From the NCBI GenBank assembly GCA_963841425.1, contig CAWJCL010000001.1:682001-746000 (forward strand): 64,000 bases of DNA. The letters are read 5' to 3'. The notes below the pieces were generated by a model. That model saw nothing but the letters and a program-made list of their open reading frames with translations. It was not told the origin of the DNA and did not search any database. Shown piece after piece: positions 44,632 to 53,694 of the stretch. The translations under genes were made by a program, and so were the position numbers. The first letter of the stretch is position 1, and each line of letters starts with the position of its first letter. The stretch comes from DATEOR01 sp963841425 (lineage in GTDB: Bacteria > Actinomycetota > Thermoleophilia > Gaiellales > Gaiellaceae).

Positions 44632-45596
44632 CCCGGAACCGGCTCCCGCGCCGCGGTGATCTCGAGCAGCGCTCGCTCGAGCTCGAGCTCGTTCGAGACC
44701 CGGCTCGCACCCTTGAGCGCTGCGTCCAGCTCCGCGAGCCGGACGATCGCCGCGTCGAGCTCGTCCCGTGAATAGCGCTCCGCGTGACCGAGCGCCTTCC
44801 GGCAGCGGAATTCGTGCTTCTTCAGCCGCCCGGCGATCTCCCGGGCGCCAAAGCCTTCGTCCGCAAGAGCCTGAACGGCTCGGACCAGCCCGACCTGCGC
44901 CGCCAGCCTGACGGCGATGAGGAACGGCTCGACGCCCTTCTCGAGCTCCGCCTCGCAGGCGGCCAGCACTTCCCCGACGTCGCGGGCGCCCCAGGCGTCC
45001 GAGAGCGCCCATGCCGGGGCCTCCGTCAGGGGGACGGCCAGTCCCTCGACCTCACGAGGGCCGATCTGTTCCCCGCCGGCCCACGTGGCGAGCTTCTCAA
45101 CCTCCTGCTCGAGCAGGGCGATGTCGTCGCCCGCGATCTCGACCAGTCGCCGGGCAGCCTCGTCCGTCGCCTGCGCGCCGAGGCGTGCGAACTCGCCCCG
45201 CACCCAGACGGAGGGATCCTTCGGCTTCGGCACGTCGTAGGCGAGGACCTCTCCGCCGCGCCGCGCGACGAGCTTCCCGAGCGTGTCGTCCTTTCCCGGC
45301 TCGTCGACGACGAGCGCGACGACCGTTCCCGCGACCGGATCGACGAGGTAGGCATCGAGCGCCTCCGCGTCGGCCTTCTTCCATTTTTCGACACCCTGGA
45401 CCACGATCAGCCGCCCCGCGCCGAAGAGGCCGAGGGAATTCAGCGCGGCGATCACGTCCTCGCCCGACACCGTCTCGGCGCTGAGGACTTCGACCGCTTC
45501 GTCGCCGAATCTCGTCCGCAGGCGACGGAGGGCGCGGCCGATCTTCGGGCGATCGGTTCCCGTGAGGAGATAGACCGGGAGGAGCTCGTCCGCCAT
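44628..45596 (-). CDS. holA: DNA polymerase III delta subunit
   Basis: A 322-residue clamp-loader delta subunit, which opens the sliding clamp. The AAA+-like fold starts VYLLTGTDRPKIGRALR, with VVQGVEKWKKADAEAL and the C-terminal collar helix region (about 210-322). Low sequence conservation is normal. It follows comEC by 15 nt, the usual order, but has its own TATGCT box 8 nt before the ATG. Confidence 0.92.
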   Translation of the reverse strand: MADELLPVYLLTGTDRPKIGRALRRLRTRFGDEAVEVLSAETVSGEDVIAALNSLGLFGAGRLIVVQGVEKWKKADAEALDAYLVDPVAGTVVALVVDEPGKDDTLGKLVARRGGEVLAYDVPKPKDPSVWVRGEFARLGAQATDEAARRLVEIAGDDIALLEQEVEKLATWAGGEQIGPREVEGLAVPLTEAPAWALSDAWGARDVGEVLAACEAELEKGVEPFLIAVRLAAQVGLVRAVQALADEGFGAREIAGRLKKHEFRCRKALGHAERYSRDELDAAIVRLAELDAALKGASRVSNELELERALLEITAAREPVPG

Positions 45597-45604
45597 CGAC
45601 GCTG

Positions 45605-45610
45605 AGCATA
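45605..45610 (-). promoter_or_regulatory. Putative -10 box for holA
   Basis: TATGCT on the minus strand, 8 nt before the holA ATG, between the comEC stop and holA. It would allow holA expression without the competence genes. Confidence 0.35.
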
Positions 45611-45611
45611 G

Positions 45612-47840
45612 TCATCGCCCCGTGCGGACCGAGAAGCCCGTGCCGTCGGACTCGACCGTGATGCGCCCGTCCTCGTCCGTTCGGTAGAGGGCGAGCCCGG
45701 GGAGTGAGCTCAGAGCGGAGAGCGTCGAAGGCGCCGGGTGCCCATAGTCGTTTCCCTCCCCGACGGAGATGAGCGCGATCTGCGGATGGACGAGTCGAAG
45801 GAGCTCGCCGAGGCCCTCATCCGACGAACCGTGATGCGCAACCTTCAGGAGCTCGACCTGAGGCGGGCGCAGAGGGAGCGTGACCGGCGATTCCGAGTCT
45901 CCTGTGAGGAGCGCATCGAACTGACCGTAGCTCGCGAGCAGAACGACGCCGTGCTCGTGCGGATCCTCTCCGGGCTGGCCGGGCCCGTCGGGCCACAGAA
46001 CGCGTATGCGCAGCTCGCCGAGTTGAAATAGCTGGCCGACGCGGGCGGGCACGATTCGCACGCCGCGCCTCTCAGCCTCGCCTTCGAGCGCGGCTTCGTC
46101 CGGGCTGCCCGACGGCTCGAGCGGGTCCAGCACGAAGCCGACGGGCAGCGAATCGACGACCTCGGCGGCCCCGCCCACGTGGTCTCGGTGCGGGTGGGTC
46201 ACGACGAGCGCCGCGAGGCGGTGGACTCCGAGCGAGCGAAGCTGCGACGCAACGCGCGCCTCAGGCGGACCTTCGTCGACCAGCACAGCGCCCGCTTTCG
46301 TCTGCAGGAGGATCCCGTCCCCCTGGCCGACGTCGAGCATCACGATCCTAAGACCCTGCGGCGGAGGCGGCGGATGGTCCGGACGCAGGCGCCAGCCGAC
46401 CAGGACGACGGCGAGCATCGCCACCAGCGCAGCCGCCCGGCGGCCGCGGGGAGGCGGCAGCCTCGAGAGGACGAGCGCGAAGAGAGCGAGCGTCGCGAGA
46501 GCCGCGAGGGAGTTCCACGAGGTGAGCTGCGCGTGGGGAAGCGAGCCGAAGAAGCGCGCGGAGCCGGCGAGGTAGGCGGCGAGCCAGCCGTTCACCCAGC
46601 CGAGTGCCAACGCTGCCTCGGGAAGCACGGGGTCGAGAGCCGTCGAGATGAGGGCCAGCCCGAGAAGCGGTGCGACGACGGGGCCGGCGACTGCATTGCT
46701 GGCCACGGTGAAGAGCGGCGCGGCCTGGAAGTGGAGCATGAGGATCGGTGCCGTCACACCGCCGCAAGCGATCGAGACCGCGAGCGCCGCCGCAAGTCCT
46801 CGAGGCAGCGGATAGCCGGTCAGCCACGCTTCGATCCGAGGGACGAGGAGGAAGATCGAGCCGACCGCACCGAACGAGAGCTGGAACCCGGGCTCGAGGA
46901 GCGAGTAGGGGTTCCAGGCCAGGAGGACCGCCGCGCCAACCAGAAGGAAGTACCAGCGGTCACGGGCTCTCCCGGCCAGCCAGGCGAGCGAGGCGAGCCC
47001 GCCGGCCACGCCAGCGCGCACGACCGACGGCTGCCACCCGACCGCCATCAAATAGCCGCCGACGGCGACGAGCGCGCCGATCTCGCCAATCCAGCGCGAA
47101 ATCCCGAGAAGCCATGCGAACGCGAGCATCCCGGCGACGACGTAGGCGACGTTTTGACCCGAGACGGCGAGCAGGTGATAGAGGCCCGAGGCGCGGAACT
47201 GGTCCCGAAGGTCAGGGCTGAGACCCTCGTCCTCGCCGAGGACGACCGCGGCGATGACTGCGCGCCGCTCGCCGCTCACACCCGGGGCCAGCGAGCGCGC
47301 GATCCCACCACGGACTCGGTCGGCGATGCCGCCCAGCCCTCCGCGCCGGCCGACGACTGTGAACGTGCTCGCCGTCAGAATGACGTGAATGCCCTGGCGC
47401 CGCAGGTAGCCTGCCTCGTCGAACCCGTCCTCTTCGGGACGCGGCTCTCCAATCTGGACGATCGCGCGCAGGAGGGCGCCCTGCGGGGGCGCGCGCCCTG
47501 CCGGGAGATCGAGCCGCGCCCGCTCGCCCGGGGTCTCGGCACCGAAGCCGAGCACACGCACGGGCACGCGAACCTCGAAAGGGCTTCGCCGGCTCGGACC
47601 GGTCACCTCGAGCAACGCGGGGCCCGCCCGGCCGATCTCCGACCGAAGCTCGCTGTGGTCGAGGGCGTCCAGGCGGACGCTGCCCCACCACAGGCCGGCG
47701 ACGAGGAGCGCTGCCGCCAGCGCTACGAGACGGAGGCGGCGCTCTCCGAGCGCAGAGGCGGCGAGCGCGACCGCCACCGCACCAAAGAGCGACGACGATG
47801 CCCGCACCGCGAGCGAACTTCCGAGGCCCACGCACAGCAC
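45612..47840 (-). CDS. comEC: DNA uptake channel ComEC/Rec2
   Basis: A 742-residue polytopic protein for transport of single-stranded DNA across the membrane. It has N-terminal membrane segments with an OB-like extracellular loop (about 60-165), the ComEC core with HLLAVSGQNVAYVVAG near 220, and a C-terminal metallo-beta-lactamase domain (about 500-742) with GQGDGILL and THPHRDHVGG. The GTG start at 47840 is the first available. It lies 40 nt after comEA. Confidence 0.93.
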   Translation of the reverse strand: MLCVGLGSSLAVRASSSLFGAVAVALAASALGERRLRLVALAAALLVAGLWWGSVRLDALDHSELRSEIGRAGPALLEVTGPSRRSPFEVRVPVRVLGFGAETPGERARLDLPAGRAPPQGALLRAIVQIGEPRPEEDGFDEAGYLRRQGIHVILTASTFTVVGRRGGLGGIADRVRGGIARSLAPGVSGERRAVIAAVVLGEDEGLSPDLRDQFRASGLYHLLAVSGQNVAYVVAGMLAFAWLLGISRWIGEIGALVAVGGYLMAVGWQPSVVRAGVAGGLASLAWLAGRARDRWYFLLVGAAVLLAWNPYSLLEPGFQLSFGAVGSIFLLVPRIEAWLTGYPLPRGLAAALAVSIACGGVTAPILMLHFQAAPLFTVASNAVAGPVVAPLLGLALISTALDPVLPEAALALGWVNGWLAAYLAGSARFFGSLPHAQLTSWNSLAALATLALFALVLSRLPPPRGRRAAALVAMLAVVLVGWRLRPDHPPPPPQGLRIVMLDVGQGDGILLQTKAGAVLVDEGPPEARVASQLRSLGVHRLAALVVTHPHRDHVGGAAEVVDSLPVGFVLDPLEPSGSPDEAALEGEAERRGVRIVPARVGQLFQLGELRIRVLWPDGPGQPGEDPHEHGVVLLASYGQFDALLTGDSESPVTLPLRPPQVELLKVAHHGSSDEGLGELLRLVHPQIALISVGEGNDYGHPAPSTLSALSSLPGLALYRTDEDGRITVESDGTGFSVRTGR

Positions 47841-47880
47841 GGCGGCGAGAAGGTGAGGCGCTGGGATTCGCGTGGCGCCC

Positions 47881-48459
47881 TCACAGGTCCACGAGGTCCC
47901 GGAGCTCGTCCAGGGTCGCAGGGCCGATGCCCGGGACAGCGTCGAGCTCGTCGACGGAGCCGAACGCTCCGTGCTCGGACCGGTAGTCGAGAATCTTCTG
48001 AGCGGTCACGGGCCCGATGCCGGGCAGCTCATCGAGCTGGTCGAGCGTGGCGGAGTTCAGGTGGACGCGACCGCCCGCACCTCCTGCCGGGGAGCCTCCG
48101 GCGAGAGCCTGCGCGGCCTCTCGGTTGGAAGGCACGACGACCTGCTGGCCGTCGGCGACGGGCGCGGCGAGGTTCACGAGCGCGAGGGCGGCCTTCGGCT
48201 TCGGCCCTCCTGCCCGCTTGATGGCGTCGTCGACCCGGCTTCCGTCGGGAAGGCTGTAGAGGCCGGGCTTGTAGACCTGGCCGACCACGTGCACAACCAC
48301 CTTCCGCGCGGGCGCCGGCTCGGCTCGGAGGCTCAGGGGCGTTGCGGCTGGCGGCGGGCTCTCGTCGCTGAACGCCACTCGACCCGCCAGGGAGAGCCCG
48401 GCGAGAAGGACGAGCACGTAGGCGAGCGCCCGCCGGCGGGAGATGTCGGGAAGCTGCAC
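47881..48459 (-). CDS. comEA: Competence DNA-binding protein ComEA
   Basis: A 192-residue protein with one N-terminal membrane anchor (about 12-28), a SLBB domain (VHVVGQVYKPGLYSLPDGSR, about 55-110) and a C-terminal helix-hairpin-helix pair (LDELPGIGPVTAQKI, LDAVPGIGPATLDEL) that binds incoming double-stranded DNA. The GTG at 48459 gives a suitable anchor. It is upstream of comEC as usual. No pilus genes are in the window. Confidence 0.93.
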   Translation of the reverse strand: MQLPDISRRRALAYVLVLLAGLSLAGRVAFSDESPPPAATPLSLRAEPAPARKVVVHVVGQVYKPGLYSLPDGSRVDDAIKRAGGPKPKAALALVNLAAPVADGQQVVVPSNREAAQALAGGSPAGGAGGRVHLNSATLDQLDELPGIGPVTAQKILDYRSEHGAFGSVDELDAVPGIGPATLDELRDLVDL

Positions 48460-48467
48460 GGCGAGGC

Positions 48468-49115
48468 CTAGGGGGAGAGCCCGGCGGTCGGAACGGTGTA
48501 CGAGACGACGAGCCGCGGGCGGAAAACCGCGCGACCGAACGAGGCCGAGGGGAAGTACGGGCCGCTCACGCCGAAGTCCTCCTCTTCTTCCGCGAGCTTC
48601 AGGAGAACGCCACGATTGGGCGTAGCCCCGGCAGCCCATGCGGAGACGAGGCCGGTCAGGTCCCAGACGTTCCAACGGGCGGAAGCCGTCGAAACGGTGG
48701 TCGAAGCCGTCGCCACCGGGTCGAAGTCGACCTCGCGCTCCTTCGTCCAGCTGGGGCTGAGAATCGCGTGCGCGTCCACGGTGTACGCACCGCTCAGGCA
48801 GGGGCCGACCTTGCGCCTCGATGCGACGCACGCCCCGTCGAAGTAGAGCTCGAGCGACGCGCTCGTCACGTGCGCCCCCGCGGGCAGCGCGCCGAGTGGA
48901 AACCGAACCGCGCCACGCCACACCTTGTCGTCGACACCGCCGACCGGGAGCCGGGCGGTGTCATCCTGATAGCAACGCTCGTCCCAGTCGTAGCCCCAGT
49001 CGCACCAGAAGGGCATGCCGACGTCTTCGAGCGGCGCACGCACCAAGGAGCCGCCGGCGGCAGGCGCCGGGCAGACGCACACGGCCAGCAGGACGAAACA
49101 GGTGAGAAGGCGCAT
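48468..49115 (-). CDS. Secreted DNRLRE-type beta-sandwich protein
   Basis: A 215-residue exported protein with signal peptide (residues 1-20, cleaved near APAAGG). The domain resembles the DNRLRE/CBM96-like beta-sandwich seen in secreted bacterial proteins: AVRFPLGALPAGAHVTSASLELYFD, VWDLTGLVSAWAAG and GVLLKL...FRPRLVVSY. Four cysteines could pair outside the cell. It sits directly before comEA (8 nt), perhaps only by operon chance. Its role is unknown. Confidence 0.65.
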   Translation of the reverse strand: MRLLTCFVLLAVCVCPAPAAGGSLVRAPLEDVGMPFWCDWGYDWDERCYQDDTARLPVGGVDDKVWRGAVRFPLGALPAGAHVTSASLELYFDGACVASRRKVGPCLSGAYTVDAHAILSPSWTKEREVDFDPVATASTTVSTASARWNVWDLTGLVSAWAAGATPNRGVLLKLAEEEEDFGVSGPYFPSASFGRAVFRPRLVVSYTVPTAGLSP

Positions 49116-49184
49116 GACTCGATCGTGCGCCCCGAAGGCGCGCGTGTGTGACGCGCAATGCGCCGAGTTCGCGCCGCGTGTGCG

Positions 49185-50315
49185 CTAGTCGATACAGGGG
49201 CCGGAAGAGACCGGCTGCGTCGCGTCCGGCAGCGCGTCGCGCACCACGGACACCGGCACCGCGAACCCGTTCCCGCCGTTCTTCGCGCCGCCGAAGATCA
49301 TCGCCACGACGCCGCCCTGGGAGTCGACTACCGGCCCGCCGCTCTCGCCCGGCTCCACCTGGCCCCGCAGCGGAACGACGCTGCGCGGCCCGACGTGCTT
49401 CCCGTAGGCGTTCTGTGCGATCACCGTCCTCGGCGCGCCCGCGGTCGCCGCGACCCCGACCAGGGCCCCGTCGCGCGGGTAGCCGAGGAGGACCGCGGGC
49501 CGCGGATAGTCGTCGCTCCCCGTGATCGCGAGCGGAGAAGTCCGAAGGCCGTCCACCCTCAGAAGCGCCACGTCGTTCTGCGTGTCCACGTACACGACAC
49601 GCGCGGAGAGCGACTGCCCGTTCGGCGCGATGATGTTCGTGTCGTGCTCGCCCGCGATCACGTGCGCGTTCGTCGCGACGAGGTCGCGGCGCACGACCCA
49701 GCCGGAGCCCTGGATCCCGAGCCCGCAGGCGGTGCCGTAGATCTTCACGACGCTGCTCGAAGCCGCCTTCGCACCGGGCGTCTGGAGGACGCTCGGGTCG
49801 GGAGGCGGCAGGCGCCCTCCCGAGAGCGTCAGCTCCGGGAACGGGTCGAAGCGGGCGAGCGCCTGGAGGACGCGGTCGGGCGGCACCGCCCGCATGAGCC
49901 GCGGCAGGATCGTGGACCCGCGCACGTCCTGGCGGAAGCCGAGGGTCGGCTGCTGCACCGCGACGACCGCGATCAGCCAGGCGAGTGCGAGCCCCAGGGC
50001 CGCGCCGACGATCGCGCCGCCCAGGGAGTCGGCGACGCGCAGGCCGGGCCGGAAGGCGAGGAAGCGGCGAGGCGTTTCGGCCAGGGTCGAGCTCGCGGCC
50101 CCCAACAAGGCGGCTCCGACGATCGCCCCGATGAGGCTCGTGATCGAGACCCATGAGGATCCCTCCGAGAGAAGCCTCGGCGCGAGCCACGACCCCGCGA
50201 GGGCGCCGATGGCGAGGCCGACGAGGGAGAGCGCCTGTGCTACGAGCCCGCGATAGGCGCCCTGGAGCGCGAAGAGCGCAACCAAGAGCACGACGAGGAC
50301 GTCCACGAGCAACAC
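49185..50315 (-). CDS. MarP-like membrane serine protease (CvpA-trypsin fusion)
   Basis: A 376-residue protein with four N-terminal membrane helices of the CvpA type (about 1-125) and an extracytoplasmic chymotrypsin-like domain. The triad is His in TNAHVIAG, Asp in NDVALLRVD and Ser in PGESGGPVV; two Cys flank the domain (TACGLG and SSGPCID), as in mycobacterial MarP, which supports acid and oxidative stress resistance. The GTG start is preceded by TATGGT at 6 nt, suggesting a leaderless mRNA. Confidence 0.9.
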   Translation of the reverse strand: MLLVDVLVVLLVALFALQGAYRGLVAQALSLVGLAIGALAGSWLAPRLLSEGSSWVSITSLIGAIVGAALLGAASSTLAETPRRFLAFRPGLRVADSLGGAIVGAALGLALAWLIAVVAVQQPTLGFRQDVRGSTILPRLMRAVPPDRVLQALARFDPFPELTLSGGRLPPPDPSVLQTPGAKAASSSVVKIYGTACGLGIQGSGWVVRRDLVATNAHVIAGEHDTNIIAPNGQSLSARVVYVDTQNDVALLRVDGLRTSPLAITGSDDYPRPAVLLGYPRDGALVGVAATAGAPRTVIAQNAYGKHVGPRSVVPLRGQVEPGESGGPVVDSQGGVVAMIFGGAKNGGNGFAVPVSVVRDALPDATQPVSSGPCID

Positions 50316-50321
50316 GTTTTC

Positions 50322-50327
50322 ACCATA
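50322..50327 (-). promoter_or_regulatory. Putative -10 box for the MarP-like gene
   Basis: TATGGT on the minus strand, 6 nt before the GTG at 50315. Confidence 0.35.
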
Positions 50328-50440
50328 GGCGAGGAACTAGACGACGGCCCCGACCATGCCGCCCGGGCAGTCTGGCCGGTCTGGGGCGACGCTCGCAAAG
50401 GAGCGAGACCGCTAAGACGCGAAGCGTTGGGCTTCGCCCG

Positions 50441-52891
50441 TTAGACGACCAAGTTGACCAGCCGTCCGGGGACGACGATGGCGTTCTTCACCTCTTTGCC
50501 GTCGAGGTGCGCCGCGACCCGTGGGAGCTCCTTGGCGCGTGCGACGAGCTCCTCGTCCTCGAGGCCGGCAGGCACCTCGACCCGGCCGCGCACGCGGCCG
50601 TTCACCTGGACGACGAGCTCGAAGGTCTCGCGCTCGAGAAGAGCGGGGTCGGCATCGGGCCAGGGGGTCTTCCAGAGGCGCTCGTGCCCGAGGCGCTGCC
50701 ACAGCTCCTCGGCGATGTGCGGGACGTAGGGCTGGATGAGGCTGACCGCGGTCTCGGTCGCGAAGCGCACGGCGGCCGCCTGCTCGGGGTCGTCCTTCGC
50801 CGCGTAGATGTCGTTCACGAGCTCGATGACCGCGGCGATCGGGGTGTTGAACTGGAAGCGGCGCTCGATGTCGTCGGAGACCTTGGCGATCGTCTCGTGC
50901 GCCCTGCGGACGAGTGGCCCCTCGGGCTCACCGTCCGCTGGGCCCGCCTCGGCGATCTCCAGCCCGAGACGCCAGAGACGGCCGAGGAAGCGGAACATCC
51001 CTTCGATCCCGGCGTCCTGCCACTCCTTGTCGTCCTCGGCCGGGCCCATGTAGAGGACGTAGAGGCGGATCGCCTCCGCGCCGTACCGTTCGACCATCTC
51101 GTCCGGCGCGACGACGTTTCCCTTCGACTTGGACATCTTCGCACCGCGGTGATGGAGCATCCCCTGGTTGAAGAGCCGCGCGAACGGCTCCTGGAAGCCG
51201 ACGATCCCGAGGTCGTACATGACCTTTGTGAAGAAGCGCGCATAGAGGAGATGCAGGATCGCGTGCTCGATCCCGCCGATGTACTGGTTGACGGGCAGCC
51301 AGTAGTCGACCATTCCGCGGTCGAACGGCGCCTCGTCGTTTCGGGGATCGCAGTAGCGGAGGTAGTACCAGGAAGAGTCGACGAAGGTGTCCATCGTGTC
51401 CGTCTCGCGGCGGGCCGGGCCGCCGCACCTCGGGCAGGTCGTCGCCACCCAGTCCTCGGCGGCGGCGAGCGGCGAGCGCCCCTTCGGCACGTACTCCTCG
51501 ACCTCGGGGAGAAGCACCGGCAGATCCTTCTCGGGCACGGGCACGAGGCCGCACTCGTCGCAGTAGAGAATCGGGATCGGGCAACCCCAGTAGCGCTGGC
51601 GGGAGAGCAGCCAGTCGCGCAGCCGGAAGCTGACGGCCGGCCGGCCGCGCTCGCGCGATTCGAGCCACACGACGATCGCCTTCTTCGCCTCGGGGCTCGT
51701 CAGCGCGGAGAACTGCGCCGAGTCGACGAGCACCTCGTCGTCGGAGTGCGGGACGAACGCCTCGTCCTCCGGCACCTCGCCCTCGGCCGGGACGACGACC
51801 GTCTTGATGGGCAGCTCGAAGCGCTTCGCGAACGCGTAGTCGCGCTCGTCATGGGCGGGCACCGCCATGATCGCGCCGGTGCCGTACTCCATCAAGACGT
51901 AGTCGGAGACCCAGATCGGGAGCCGGTTGTCGTTCACCGGGTTCGTGACGAAACGCCCGGTGAAGACCCCGGTCTTCTCCTTCTCGGGGTCGGCGCGCTC
52001 GGCGACCGGGCGGCCTGCGGCATGGCGCACGTAGTCCATGACCTCCTGCTCGTGCGGAGTCCCCTCGGCGAGGCGCTCGACGAGCGGATGCTCGGGCGCG
52101 AGGACGAAGAACGTCGCGCCGAAGAGCGTGTCGGGGCGCGTCGTGAAGACGGGGATGTCGATGTCGAGCTCCTCGATCCGGAAGACGACCTCCGCCCCTT
52201 CCGAGCGCCCGATCCAGTTGCGCTGCATCGTGAGCACGCGCTCGGGCCAGGACTCGAGCATCGCCATGTCGTCGAGCAGCCGGTCGGCGTAGGCGGTGAT
52301 GCGGAAGAACCACTGCTCCAGCGTGCGCGCCTCGACCTCCCAGCCGCAGCGCTCGCAATGGCCGTCGATCACCTGCTCGTTCGCCAGCACGGTCTGGTCG
52401 TTCGGGCACCAGTTGACGATCGCGCCCTTGCGGTACGCGAGGCCCGCCTCGAAGAACTCGAGGAAGAGCCATTGCGTCCAGCGGTAGTAGTCCGGCTCCG
52501 CGGTCGAGAGCTCACGGCTCCAGTCGATCGACCACCCGAGGCGCTTCATCTGCTCGCGGATCGCGGCGATGTTCCGGTTCGTGACGTCGCGCGGGTGCTT
52601 GCCCTCGCGGATGGCTGCGTTCTCGGCGGGAAGCCCGAACGCGTCGTAGCCGATCGGCCTGAGCACGGTGAAGCCGCGCCGACGGCGGATGTGCGCGACG
52701 ACGTCGCCGAGCGTGTAGTTGAGGACGTGGCCCATGTGCAGCTCGCCCGACGGGTACGGGAGCATCTCGAGGACGTACGTGTGCTCCCTGGGCGCATCGT
52801 CGGGAGACGGGTTCGGGACGACGAAAGCGCCTTCGCGCTCCCATTCGGCCTGCCACTTGGCTTCGATCGCCTGTGGGTCGTACCGGTCCAT
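50441..52891 (-). CDS. leuS: Leucyl-tRNA synthetase
   Basis: A 816-residue class Ia synthetase charging tRNA-Leu. HMGH is at residues 52-55 and KMSKS near 585. A CP1 editing domain (about 220-410, with TTRPDTLFGATF and GTGAIMAVPAHDERD) and a zinc-type CxxC region (CPRCGG) are present. The catalytic and anticodon domains are full length. The start ATG follows a TAGTCT box by 12 nt. Confidence 0.97.
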   Translation of the reverse strand: MDRYDPQAIEAKWQAEWEREGAFVVPNPSPDDAPREHTYVLEMLPYPSGELHMGHVLNYTLGDVVAHIRRRRGFTVLRPIGYDAFGLPAENAAIREGKHPRDVTNRNIAAIREQMKRLGWSIDWSRELSTAEPDYYRWTQWLFLEFFEAGLAYRKGAIVNWCPNDQTVLANEQVIDGHCERCGWEVEARTLEQWFFRITAYADRLLDDMAMLESWPERVLTMQRNWIGRSEGAEVVFRIEELDIDIPVFTTRPDTLFGATFFVLAPEHPLVERLAEGTPHEQEVMDYVRHAAGRPVAERADPEKEKTGVFTGRFVTNPVNDNRLPIWVSDYVLMEYGTGAIMAVPAHDERDYAFAKRFELPIKTVVVPAEGEVPEDEAFVPHSDDEVLVDSAQFSALTSPEAKKAIVVWLESRERGRPAVSFRLRDWLLSRQRYWGCPIPILYCDECGLVPVPEKDLPVLLPEVEEYVPKGRSPLAAAEDWVATTCPRCGGPARRETDTMDTFVDSSWYYLRYCDPRNDEAPFDRGMVDYWLPVNQYIGGIEHAILHLLYARFFTKVMYDLGIVGFQEPFARLFNQGMLHHRGAKMSKSKGNVVAPDEMVERYGAEAIRLYVLYMGPAEDDKEWQDAGIEGMFRFLGRLWRLGLEIAEAGPADGEPEGPLVRRAHETIAKVSDDIERRFQFNTPIAAVIELVNDIYAAKDDPEQAAAVRFATETAVSLIQPYVPHIAEELWQRLGHERLWKTPWPDADPALLERETFELVVQVNGRVRGRVEVPAGLEDEELVARAKELPRVAAHLDGKEVKNAIVVPGRLVNLVV

Positions 52892-52903
52892 CAGCGTTCC
52901 ACG

Positions 52904-52909
52904 AGACTA
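52904..52909 (-). promoter_or_regulatory. Putative -10 box for leuS
   Basis: TAGTCT on the minus strand, 12 nt before the leuS ATG. It adjoins the plsC -10 box through the palindrome CTAGCGCTAG, forming a compact divergent promoter in only 35 nt. Confidence 0.35.
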
Positions 52910-52913
52910 GCGC

Positions 52914-52919
52914 TAGACT
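52914..52919 (+). promoter_or_regulatory. Putative -10 box for plsC
   Basis: TAGACT on the plus strand, 7 nt before the GTG at 52927, predicts a leaderless plsC mRNA. Confidence 0.35.
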
Positions 52920-52926
52920 CGCGTGG

Positions 52927-53694
52927 GTGTCCGCGCCCGGCAGACTCGTCTCGAAGCTGTGGGGAAGCGACCCCGAGCGGATGTGGACCTGGGCCCGTTA
53001 CCTCGTCGCTCCGACGACGATGTGGCTCGCACCCTCCTACGGCTACGGTCTCGAACGCGTGCCGGCTACGGGTGGGGGCGTTGCCGCGATCAACCACTTG
53101 TCGGCGATCGACCCGACCCTCGTGGGGGGCCTCTCTCCGCGGACCCTCTACTTCATGGCCAAAGCCGAGCTCCTGGAGACACCCGTCGTCGGCGACGTCC
53201 TCATGTGGACGGGCGCATTTCCCGTCCGGCGGGGGGAAGGCGACCGCGATTCCCTACGCCTCGCCCGGGAAATCGCGGACGAGGGGCACATGGTCGGCGT
53301 CTTCGTCGAGGGAACGCGGCAAAAGTTCGGCTACCCGGGCGACGTGCTCCCGGGAGCGATGATGATCGCGCTCCAGGAGGAGGTCCCCATCGTGCCCTGC
53401 GGCGTCTATTCCTTCGGCTGGTCGCGCAGGAACCGGATGCCGTGCGCGGTCGTCTGGGGAGAGCCGATCGATCTCGGCCCGATCCCGAAGTCGGGACGTG
53501 GCTACAAGCGCGCGGCCGAGCTCGTCGGAGACGAGTTGCGCCACCTCTGGCGGCAGGCGGGCGAGGCGATCGCCGCCGGCTTCCCCGAGACGCTGCCCGA
53601 CGGTGCGCGGCGATCAGGACGTGTCTACCCGCCGTTCCGCGACGTCACGGCGACGCCGAGCTCCTCCACGAGCGTGAAGAAGGCGGCCACGTAG
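52927..53694 (+). CDS. plsC: 1-acylglycerol-3-phosphate acyltransferase
   Basis: A 255-residue PlsC-type acyltransferase that makes phosphatidic acid from lysophosphatidic acid. The NHxxxxD motif is NHLSAID, and FVEGTRQKFG contains the EGTR substrate site. A weakly hydrophobic stretch (about 22-45) associates it with the membrane. The GTG start is supported by the -10 box 7 nt upstream. The Ser/Thr/Lys-rich C-terminal tail overlaps a convergent gene by 70 nt, so its last 23 residues are read antisense to another coding sequence. Confidence 0.9.
   Translation: MSAPGRLVSKLWGSDPERMWTWARYLVAPTTMWLAPSYGYGLERVPATGGGVAAINHLSAIDPTLVGGLSPRTLYFMAKAELLETPVVGDVLMWTGAFPVRRGEGDRDSLRLAREIADEGHMVGVFVEGTRQKFGYPGDVLPGAMMIALQEEVPIVPCGVYSFGWSRRNRMPCAVVWGEPIDLGPIPKSGRGYKRAAELVGDELRHLWRQAGEAIAAGFPETLPDGARRSGRVYPPFRDVTATPSSSTSVKKAAT

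Noticed and set aside
46179..48221. 680-codon plus-strand frame opposite comEC and comEA
   Set aside because: Composition is Arg/Glu/Asp-rich without domains, typical of antisense frames in GC-rich DNA, and comEC/comEA are unmistakable on the other strand.
50153..52900. Long plus-strand frame opposite leuS
   Set aside because: Antisense of leuS; no family motif and charged low-complexity sequence.
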